Of a stretch of DNA of 64,000 bases, positions 43,399 through 50,546 are shown in pieces. The first letter of the stretch is position 1, and each line of letters opens with the position of its first letter. The position numbers and the translations under genes are program-made. The notes beneath the pieces are model-generated. The model was not told the DNA's origin, ran no database searches, and saw only the letters and a list, made by a program, of their open reading frames with translations. Source of the DNA: an uncultured Roseburia sp. (lineage in GTDB: Bacteria > Bacillota > Clostridia > Lachnospirales > Lachnospiraceae); assembly GCA_947174805.1 (NCBI GenBank), contig CAMWKH010000002.1, positions 124,001 to 188,000 of the forward strand. The letters are read 5' to 3'.

Positions 43399-43791
43399 TT
43401 AAATCAGATCCAGCTTTTTCAGCACTTTTTCAAACTTCTCCACATCAATAGGTTTCCCCACATAGGCCTCACATCCAAGGTCAAATGCCATTTTTACATT
43501 GCGCTCCTCATTCAGCGCCGTTGTCATAACAACCTTCACGCACTTATCCTTGGGTATCTTTTTCTGTTTCTCAATATTCCGGATTGCCTTTAGCACCTGA
43601 TAACCGTCCATCACAGGCATCATCACATCGAGACATGCCAAATCGTAGGGTTCGTCGTCTTCCAGCGCCATCATAAAGGCATCTACAGCTTCCTCACCGT
43701 CCACCATCACATCGCATTCCCCGTATCGTGACAGTTGTTTATCCATAAATTTACGGCTGGCAAAATCATCTTCTGCTAATAAAATCTTCAT
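43399..43791 (-). CDS. cheY: CheY-like response regulator
   Basis: The 130-residue single REC domain has the acid pair in AEDDFASRKFM, phospho-Asp55 (CLDVMMPVMDGY), VVMTTALNEE and Lys113 in YVGKPID. It is located between cheB and cheA, so it is the likely flagellar switch regulator. The longer beta4-alpha4 loop is normal for Clostridia. Confidence 0.88.
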   Translation of the reverse strand: MKILLAEDDFASRKFMDKQLSRYGECDVMVDGEEAVDAFMMALEDDEPYDLACLDVMMPVMDGYQVLKAIRNIEKQKKIPKDKCVKVVMTTALNEERNVKMAFDLGCEAYVGKPIDVEKFEKVLKKLDLI

Positions 43792-43812
43792 CCGTTCCTT
43801 CTCCTTTCAAAA

Positions 43813-44838
43813 TTAATATTTATTTGCTAACAGGCTGTAAACCTTTCCAGCAACCACTGACAAGGGAACCTTATGCTGTACCGCCCCGATATCATAGGCA
43901 ACTTTAGGCATTCCATACACCACACAGGTAGCTTCGTCCTGCCCTACAGTGAGGGCACCTGCATTGCGCATGGCCAAGAGCCCTTTGGCCCCGTCGCCGC
44001 CCATGCCTGTGAGAATCACTCCCACCGCATTCTTTCCAGCCACTTTCGCAACAGAGTGGAACAGTACATCCACGGAAGGACAATGGCCGTTTACTTTATC
44101 CGTGCCGTTGCATTCTACCTGGTAAGCTCCCGCTACTTTCACAAGGCGCATGTGTTTATCCCCCGGTGCGATAAGCACCTGGCCAGGAAGAACCCTGTCG
44201 CCTGTCTGCGCCTCCTTCACCGCCACTTCACACTGGTTGTTGAGACGGTCCGCATACATTTTCGTAAACCCGGGAGGCATATGCTGAACAATCACCACTC
44301 CGGGAATATCCCTCTTAAATTTCTTTACCACCTCATAGATGGCCTCTGTGCCTCCGGTGGACGCCCCGATTGCCACAATGCGGTCTGTCCCCACATTGAG
44401 ACGTGCAAATACAGAATTGGTTTCCGCCCGTTTCATTTTCCCCACTTTGGCTGTGGAGGCAATTTTCACTTTTGCCGCCAGCTCCTGGGTGAGAAAAGCG
44501 TTGAGCTGGGCTCTGTTTAAATTATCCGGCTTATTCACAAAATCCACCGCCCCGGCATCTAAGGCATCAAAAACCTTATCGCTTAAGGCGCTGATCATAA
44601 CCACCGGCAACGGATACTGAGGCATAAGTTTTTTCAGAAACTCAATGCCGTTCATTCTTGGAAGTTCCACGTCAAGCGTCATAACATCTGGCTTATATTT
44701 TAGAATCGCATCCCTCGCCTCGTATACATCCTCCGCCTGGGCAACCACTTCGATATTCGGGTCTGCATTTAACCCCTGCACAAGCAAATTGCGAAAAACC
44801 ATGGAATCATCTACAACTAATACTTTAATCGGCCTCAT
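43813..44838 (-). CDS. cheB: Chemotaxis response regulator protein-glutamate methylesterase CheB
   Basis: CheB demethylates receptors and deamidates their glutamines. The 341 residues contain a REC domain (phospho-Asp56, TLDVELPRMNG) and the methylesterase. The catalytic residues are Ser160 (AIGASTGGTEAI), His186 (QHMPPGFTKMYADRL) and Asp282 (LTGMGGDGAKG). No cheD or cheC is seen in this operon. Start ATG 44838, 26 bases after cheR. Confidence 0.96.
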   Translation of the reverse strand: MRPIKVLVVDDSMVFRNLLVQGLNADPNIEVVAQAEDVYEARDAILKYKPDVMTLDVELPRMNGIEFLKKLMPQYPLPVVMISALSDKVFDALDAGAVDFVNKPDNLNRAQLNAFLTQELAAKVKIASTAKVGKMKRAETNSVFARLNVGTDRIVAIGASTGGTEAIYEVVKKFKRDIPGVVIVQHMPPGFTKMYADRLNNQCEVAVKEAQTGDRVLPGQVLIAPGDKHMRLVKVAGAYQVECNGTDKVNGHCPSVDVLFHSVAKVAGKNAVGVILTGMGGDGAKGLLAMRNAGALTVGQDEATCVVYGMPKVAYDIGAVQHKVPLSVVAGKVYSLLANKY

Positions 44839-44864
44839 TATAAATCCCCTGCTTTCTATTGCTT

Positions 44865-45671
44865 TTAAACTTTCCTATATATAGATGGCTGAACATACTG
44901 AAACTGTGTTTTGTCCCGGTCAAGGCTCTCTGTAGTACCGATAAACAGATATCCTCCCGGCTCCGTAAAATCGTAAATCTTCTTAACAAGTTCGTATTTC
45001 GTATCATCCTCAAAATAAATCATAACATTCCGCAGAAAGACAACGTGAAACTTTCTCTTAAAAGGAAAAGGACTCATCAAATTAAACTTACGGTAAATCA
45101 CTTGTTTCTTTAATTCGTCTTTTACCTGAAATTCTTCTGCGCTGATTTGTTTAAAATACTTCTGTTTCCAATGGGAGGGAATCGGTGCAATCTCCTCTTT
45201 TAAATAAACGCCTTTGATGGCATGTTCCAGTACTCTGGTGGATACATCCGTGGCTAAAATCCTGGTATCCCATTGGGAACTCTCGATACCGAAGTAGTCA
45301 AGGAGCACCATAGCCAGGGCGTAAGGTTCCTCCCCCGTGGAAGATGCCCCGGACCAGAGCCGCAAATCCCGCTCCCCGCCGGCCTTCTGTCTCACCCAGG
45401 GAAGGACCACATTTCTAAGATAGTCAAAATGGGTGCTCTCCCGCATAAAATATGTATGGTTCGTCGTCAACACGTTAATTAAGTCGACCGCCTCCCCCCC
45501 TTTGGGATTTGACTCGACTTTCTTGATATATTCATCGCAGCTTGCATAGCCGTTTCGCACAAGGTAATTTTCCAGCCTTCCGCCTACCAGCACTCTTTTC
45601 TGGCTCAAATCTATGCCATAATTCCCCTTTACATATGCTACGATCCGCCTAAATTCATTGTCGGTAATCAC
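44865..45671 (-). CDS. cheR: Chemotaxis protein methyltransferase CheR
   Basis: CheR methylates receptor glutamates. The 268 residues include an N-terminal helical domain and the SAM-binding core (LRLWSGASSTGEEPYALAM, ILATDVSTRVLEHA, FHVVFLRNVMIYF). The start is GTG 45671, preceded by GGCAGGAGTAA. First gene of the che operon, with a near-consensus sigma-A promoter about 65 bases upstream. Confidence 0.95.
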   Translation of the reverse strand: MITDNEFRRIVAYVKGNYGIDLSQKRVLVGGRLENYLVRNGYASCDEYIKKVESNPKGGEAVDLINVLTTNHTYFMRESTHFDYLRNVVLPWVRQKAGGERDLRLWSGASSTGEEPYALAMVLLDYFGIESSQWDTRILATDVSTRVLEHAIKGVYLKEEIAPIPSHWKQKYFKQISAEEFQVKDELKKQVIYRKFNLMSPFPFKRKFHVVFLRNVMIYFEDDTKYELVKKIYDFTEPGGYLFIGTTESLDRDKTQFQYVQPSIYRKV

Positions 45672-45737
45672 TTACTCCTGCCTCCCAAACATCAAGTTCG
45701 TGTTCTCTCTTGTATTTTATTATATATACACCTTAAT

Positions 45738-45766
45738 ATGATACCTCTTTTATATCTCTTTGTCAA
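45738..45766 (-). promoter_or_regulatory. Sigma-A promoter of the cheR-cheB-cheY-cheA-cheW-mcp operon
   Basis: The minus strand reads TTGACA, 17 bases, TATCAT. Confidence 0.78.
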
Positions 45767-45816
45767 TGTTTTTACACGAAGTAGGTGCCTCCTATATCCT
45801 TCCAAAATAGGATTTA

Positions 45817-46194
45817 TCAGGAATTTGCCTGATTCCTCAGGGCCTTCTCAATGCGCAGGCGAAGCTCCTGGGGATCAAAGGGTTTTAACACATAATCGCA
45901 GATTCCCAGCCTCTGGGTTTCCACAATGCTTCTCTTGTCGCCCCTTGCGGTAAGCATGATCACCGGTATGTCAGTGCCGTTTTCCATTTCACGTATCTGT
46001 TTCAGGGTCTCGATTCCGTCCATGTTATCCATTTTAATATCAAGAAGTATAAGGTCCGGCTTCTCGTTTTTTAAATACCTAAGGGCCCTGTCACCAGAAT
46101 TTGCGGTAATCACTTCATATCTGTCCTTTAACTTCTGCTCCACTGTAGACAAATTTATAACACTGTCATCCACTACTAAAATACGCATTCGCAT
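45817..46194 (-). CDS. Single-domain response regulator
   Basis: The 125-residue REC domain has the acid pair VVDDSVINL, phospho-Asp in LLDIKMDNMDGI, MLTARGDKR and KPFDPQELR. It has no output domain, so it relays or competes for phosphate. The start follows GAGGAG and sits right after the stop of the REC-HPt gene, which implies translational coupling. It closes the three-gene phosphorelay cluster. Confidence 0.88.
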   Translation of the reverse strand: MRMRILVVDDSVINLSTVEQKLKDRYEVITANSGDRALRYLKNEKPDLILLDIKMDNMDGIETLKQIREMENGTDIPVIMLTARGDKRSIVETQRLGICDYVLKPFDPQELRLRIEKALRNQANS

Positions 46195-46195
46195 G

Positions 46196-47257
46196 TCATA
46201 ACTCCTCCTCGACTAAACAATCCAAAAGTTCCTGCAAAAGCTGTTCCGCCCTGCTGTCCTCATACAGTTTAAGCTGTTCTTCTATCTCTGTCAACCTCTC
46301 CCTGACGTCTTCCAAAACGTTACAGCGCAGCAGGTTTTCTATTTTTTTCAGGCATTCCCTGGAACGGAAATTGAAAACCTGCTCCAAAGCTGCCTTAAGT
46401 TCTGTGATTAATGTATCTCTTGACAAGGGTATACCGCCCTGTCCCCTCTCTTCCTCCAAGGTTTTCAGGTAATTTTGTATACGTTCTAACTGCTTTTCAT
46501 AGGCAGCCAAAAGTTCAGGGAAATTCCGGGAAATCAATTCCCCGTCTCCCCGCTCCGCAGCTCTCTCCTGCTCCAAAAACAATTTGGATAGTTCCAAGGC
46601 CCCGATATTGGCGGAGGCGCTTTTCAGACCGTGAACCTCCACTTCATATTTCCTGAAATTTTTATCGGCAAAAAGTTGTTCCAAAAGTTCCTTTTTACGC
46701 TTTCCATCTAAGACATAAAGTTTTAAAAGTTCCTGGTAATCTTCCAGGGAATCTCCGTGGTATTCTTGCGCCAAGTCTCTGTCAATCCCGGGAATGTGAA
46801 GTTCAGAAAACCCCGGGTCAGCCTCCCCCTGCAAAACATCTTCTTGAAACTCCTCCCCAAACTCCCAAAACCCCCACTGGGAAAGCACCTGGTTTAACTG
46901 CTCCCTGTGCAGGGGCTTCGTGAGAAAATCCTGAAAACCACTGGTGAGAAACTTCTCTTTCAACCCCTCCGTTTCATTGGCAGTGAGTCCCACAATCACA
47001 GGATTCTTCCCGTTTCCGCCGCACTCCCTGCGAATCTTTTCCACCGCCTGGATGCCATCCATATCCGGCATCATAAGATCCATAAAAATCAAGTCAAATT
47101 TTATGCCCTTCACCAGATCAATGGCCTGAAAACCACCCTCTGCCTCCCAGAGCTGAAAATGATATGTACTCAAAAAATCTTTGGCAACTTCCCTGTTAAT
47201 CAGATTGTCATCCACCACAAGGACTTTATACGCTTTTGCCGCAAACATATTTTCCAT
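46196..47257 (-). CDS. REC-HPt phosphorelay protein with C-terminal helical extension
   Basis: The protein has 353 residues. The REC domain (about 10-125) has phospho-Asp in IFMDLMMPDMDGI. The HPt domain (about 165-255) has the histidine in EVEVHGLKSASANIGALELS. A further helical region (about 275-353) lacks a recognisable motif. It probably shuttles phosphate between the large hybrid kinase upstream and the single REC downstream. The gap to the kinase gene is 19 bases. Confidence 0.82.
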   Translation of the reverse strand: MENMFAAKAYKVLVVDDNLINREVAKDFLSTYHFQLWEAEGGFQAIDLVKGIKFDLIFMDLMMPDMDGIQAVEKIRRECGGNGKNPVIVGLTANETEGLKEKFLTSGFQDFLTKPLHREQLNQVLSQWGFWEFGEEFQEDVLQGEADPGFSELHIPGIDRDLAQEYHGDSLEDYQELLKLYVLDGKRKKELLEQLFADKNFRKYEVEVHGLKSASANIGALELSKLFLEQERAAERGDGELISRNFPELLAAYEKQLERIQNYLKTLEEERGQGGIPLSRDTLITELKAALEQVFNFRSRECLKKIENLLRCNVLEDVRERLTEIEEQLKLYEDSRAEQLLQELLDCLVEEEL

Positions 47258-47276
47258 ATTTTATCCCTTACTCTTC

Positions 47277-50200
47277 CTACTGCAATATGTCATCCAATGT
47301 CTCAAATAGTCCCTTTATGTCAATTGGCTTTGCCAAATGCCCGTTCATGCCGCACCTTAAGGCCTCCTGTTTGTCTTCCTCAAAAGCGTTTGCCGTCATG
47401 GCCAGGATGGGGATATCGGCCAGCTGCTTGTTCTCAAGACTTCTGATTTCCTTGGTGGCCTGGTAACCGTCCATCACAGGCATCCTAACGTCCATAAGCA
47501 CAATCTGATAATACCCAGGCTGGGATTTTTTCAACATGTCCACAGCAATCTGTCCGTTTCCGGCAATCTCTGTGGTAAACCCGGCATCCCCCAGAATCGC
47601 TGTGGCAATCTCCTGGTTCAGCTCATTGTCCTCCGCCAGCAAAATACGCCCGGTATATTGTTTTGCCAAATCTCCTTCTTTCTTCTTTTTCTCATTTTTC
47701 TCAGAATCAACAATAGAGCGGAGACATCTCCGCAGTTCAGACAAGAACAGGGGCTTGCTGCAAAATGCGGTAATCCCCGCTTCTTTTGCCTCCTCCTCAA
47801 TGTCCGCCCAGTCATATGCGGTCATAAGGATAATGGGAACATCTTTGCCCATCTCCTTTCGGATTCTACGGGTAACTTCAATCCCGTTCATATCCGGCAG
47901 CATCCAGTCCACAACATACACATTGTAAATATCATCCCTGGCAACCGCCTGTCGCGTGCGAAGCAGCGCTTCCTTCCCTGAAAGCGTCCATTCCGTGCGC
48001 ATTCCAAGCTGCCCTAACATATCCGTAACGCTGTCACAGGCGTTAAAATCATCGTCCACCACCAGTGCCCTGCAGTTTTTCAGCGCAGGGATACTCTGAG
48101 GTTCTTTCTTATCGGAGTTGAGCCGGAAAGTAAAGCACACATTCACTTCCGTCCCGGCCCCCTGATGGCTTTTCACCTCAATGGTGCCGTGCATCATATC
48201 CACAATATTTTTTGTGATGGCCATACCAAGGCCCGTGCCCTGGATGCCCGAGGTGGTACTGCTCTGTTCTCTCTCAAAAGGTTCAAAAATATGGGATACG
48301 AACTCCTCGCTCATACCGATTCCCGTATCTTTAATATTAAACTCGTAATTTCCACAGCCCTTCGGCGCCCCGGCTTTTTCTGTTATCCGCATGGTGACCG
48401 TGCCGCCGGTTCCCGTATATTTTACCGCATTGCTCAAAAGATTTAAGAGCACCTGGTTTAACCGAAGTTTATCACAGTAAATTTCCTCATCCACAATATC
48501 CACCACATCGATATTTAAATCCATCTGCTTTGCATGGATATCTGCCTGTAAGATATTGCGCAGCCCCTGAATAATATCCGGCAGGCGGCATGGATTTTCA
48601 TCCAAATGTATCTTTCCGCTCTCAATCCGGCTCATATCCAGCACATCATTGATAAGGCTTAGGAGATGGTTCCCCGAGGTCATAATCTTTTTCAGGTATT
48701 CTTCCACTAAATCCCTGGAATCTATATGATTTATGGCAAGGGAAGTAAAACCTACAATGGCATTCATGGGAGTGCGGATGTCATGGGACATATTGGACAA
48801 AAAGATGCTCTTTGCCTTATTGGCCCTGTTCGCCTGCTGCAGGGCATTTTCCAGCAGCGTCTTCTTTTCCATCTCGTTTTTCATTTCCTGGTCTACGCTT
48901 CGGAACCCTAAAACAATATCTTTGCTCTCATCCCACTTTCCTGTGCGCACCGCCTTCGCCTGATAGTATTCTGTATGCCCCTCCGTAGAAATCCGGTAAT
49001 TTACAACATATATCTTCTTATCTTCCAGCTCCTTTAACAGATTCTCAGCCGAAAGCTTCCGGCGCATCAACTCCCTGTCCTCCTCATAGACATACTCCTG
49101 TATGTATCGCTCTAAACAGCCGGCAAGGGAAATCTTCTCTCCGGAAGGCGACGCAAAAATCCCCCCTGCCCTTTTGTTGCTCCTCAAGGGCATCCCCATA
49201 TCCGTATGTAAATCGAAGGAACAGACGATATTATAGTCTATACTTAAGGCATGCACCAGTTCCATCTGCCGCTTCTCATTTCTCTGCTCCTGGAGTTTCT
49301 GGGCCGTACAGTCTAAAAGAAAGCGCTGATAGAAAAGCTGTCCGTTCTCCTGTAAAAGTTTCACATTGCCCATTATATGCAAAATCGTCCCGTCCCTATG
49401 CTGTACACGGTAATCCACACCTACAGTGTCCCCCACATTCGTCAGGGTCTTGATGCACTCCCTCAGCTTTCCCTTATCTTCTTCCATCACGGTTTTTGCA
49501 ACCATGTCAAACCCGTCTGCCATCATCTCTTCCTGGGATTCATATCCCAGTATTTTTAAGGCTGCCCTGTTTATACTGAGCACATGGGAGCCGTCGGCTG
49601 TGTGAAGCATTACGCCGCAGTCGATGGTTGTGAAAATCTTCTCCATCATCTTATTCTTTTCCAAGATTTCCTGCTCGTAAGCCCGCTCCTGGGTCACATC
49701 AATAGCCACACCTGCCGTTCCCATCACGCTGCCGTCCAAATCATAGAGAGGAGATTTATACGTCATCAGCGTGCGGACGCCTGCGCCTGTCTGAATCGTC
49801 TCCTCGGAAACGCAGGTCTTTCTCTTGGTCATAACTTCCCGCTCCGATTCGATACAGGCCGGGTCATCCTGCTCCACATCCCAGATGTACGCATGGCCCC
49901 GGCCCTGGACCTGCTGCTTCGTCTTGTTGACTACTTTACAAAAACTTTCATTCACTTTCTCATGAATGCCGTCCTTATCTTTATACCATACAAGATTGGG
50001 CACACCGTCAAGGGTGGTTTCAAAAAAGTGCCTTGTCTCCCAGGCATCTTTGCTCAATTTAAACGCCTGCTGCCATCTGAGAAAACGAAACTCTGTCTCC
50101 CCCTGTGACATAGGGCAAACCCAGATATCGTGTATCCCTCGGATGTTTTCTGAGAGAAATTCCGTCTGACTTTTATCTGCAAGCAAAATCAGTTCCGCAT

Positions 50201-50420
50201 CCTCCCTTTTTGCCTCCACAAGCGTCCTCACCGTTTCCTTAACGTCCAAATCCTGTAAATCAGCTAAAATCACGTCAGCCTTTGCCGCCAATGCCTCGTC
50301 AGCCTTTACGCCCTCTGAAAATTCATGGGTGAAATGCTCCAAAGGCTGCATTTTTTTAATTATTTCAAATATACTGCACCGTCTGCCCAACAAATAAAAA
50401 CGCACATGACAATGGTACAT
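47277..50420 (-). CDS. Large cytoplasmic hybrid histidine kinase with PAS domains and two receivers
   Basis: The protein has 1047 residues and no clear membrane helix. The N-terminal 110 residues are degenerate receiver-like (AKADVILADLQDLDVKET). PAS domains follow (about 120-250, FETTLDGVPNLVWYKDKDGI, and about 255-380, MEKIFTTIDCGVMLHTADG, plus a diverged third). The HisKA histidine is in SNMSHDIRTPMNAIVGFTSL, with an HATPase domain after it (NLLSNAVKYTG, DTGIGMSEEF, GTGLGMAITKNIV). Two REC domains come last (VVDWMLPDMNGIEVTRRI and VLMDVRMPVMDGYQATKEI). I used ATG 50420, preceded by AAGGAGGAAGTGAT. Confidence 0.9.
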   Translation of the reverse strand: MYHCHVRFYLLGRRCSIFEIIKKMQPLEHFTHEFSEGVKADEALAAKADVILADLQDLDVKETVRTLVEAKREDAELILLADKSQTEFLSENIRGIHDIWVCPMSQGETEFRFLRWQQAFKLSKDAWETRHFFETTLDGVPNLVWYKDKDGIHEKVNESFCKVVNKTKQQVQGRGHAYIWDVEQDDPACIESEREVMTKRKTCVSEETIQTGAGVRTLMTYKSPLYDLDGSVMGTAGVAIDVTQERAYEQEILEKNKMMEKIFTTIDCGVMLHTADGSHVLSINRAALKILGYESQEEMMADGFDMVAKTVMEEDKGKLRECIKTLTNVGDTVGVDYRVQHRDGTILHIMGNVKLLQENGQLFYQRFLLDCTAQKLQEQRNEKRQMELVHALSIDYNIVCSFDLHTDMGMPLRSNKRAGGIFASPSGEKISLAGCLERYIQEYVYEEDRELMRRKLSAENLLKELEDKKIYVVNYRISTEGHTEYYQAKAVRTGKWDESKDIVLGFRSVDQEMKNEMEKKTLLENALQQANRANKAKSIFLSNMSHDIRTPMNAIVGFTSLAINHIDSRDLVEEYLKKIMTSGNHLLSLINDVLDMSRIESGKIHLDENPCRLPDIIQGLRNILQADIHAKQMDLNIDVVDIVDEEIYCDKLRLNQVLLNLLSNAVKYTGTGGTVTMRITEKAGAPKGCGNYEFNIKDTGIGMSEEFVSHIFEPFEREQSSTTSGIQGTGLGMAITKNIVDMMHGTIEVKSHQGAGTEVNVCFTFRLNSDKKEPQSIPALKNCRALVVDDDFNACDSVTDMLGQLGMRTEWTLSGKEALLRTRQAVARDDIYNVYVVDWMLPDMNGIEVTRRIRKEMGKDVPIILMTAYDWADIEEEAKEAGITAFCSKPLFLSELRRCLRSIVDSEKNEKKKKEGDLAKQYTGRILLAEDNELNQEIATAILGDAGFTTEIAGNGQIAVDMLKKSQPGYYQIVLMDVRMPVMDGYQATKEIRSLENKQLADIPILAMTANAFEEDKQEALRCGMNGHLAKPIDIKGLFETLDDILQ

Positions 50421-50476
50421 ATCACTTCCTCCTTTTGTCTGAAATAATTTATACAAATTTAAAATCATTTGATGTT

Positions 50477-50505
50477 ATTATACTTTATTTATTCCAGGAA
50501 AACAA
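50477..50505 (-). promoter_or_regulatory. Sigma-A promoter of the phosphorelay cluster, overlapped by a dyad
   Basis: The minus strand reads TTGTTT, 17 bases, TATAAT. The dyad CCAGGAAAA-N6-TTCCCCTGG (50494-50517) overlaps the -35 region and could be an operator or the terminator of the upstream gene. Confidence 0.65.
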
Positions 50506-50546
50506 GTATTCCCCTGGTATTTCTAAAATAAATATAGTTATTCTTC

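Noticed and set aside
43873-44520. 215-residue plus-strand ORF opposite cheB
   Set aside because: Shadow frame in a clearly assigned gene.
45780-45816. TCCTAT/ATAGGA dyad after the single-REC gene as a terminator
   Set aside because: Short stem and no T run on the minus strand.
47536-49559. Several plus-strand ORFs opposite the large hybrid kinase
   Set aside because: All are antisense shadows without start signals.
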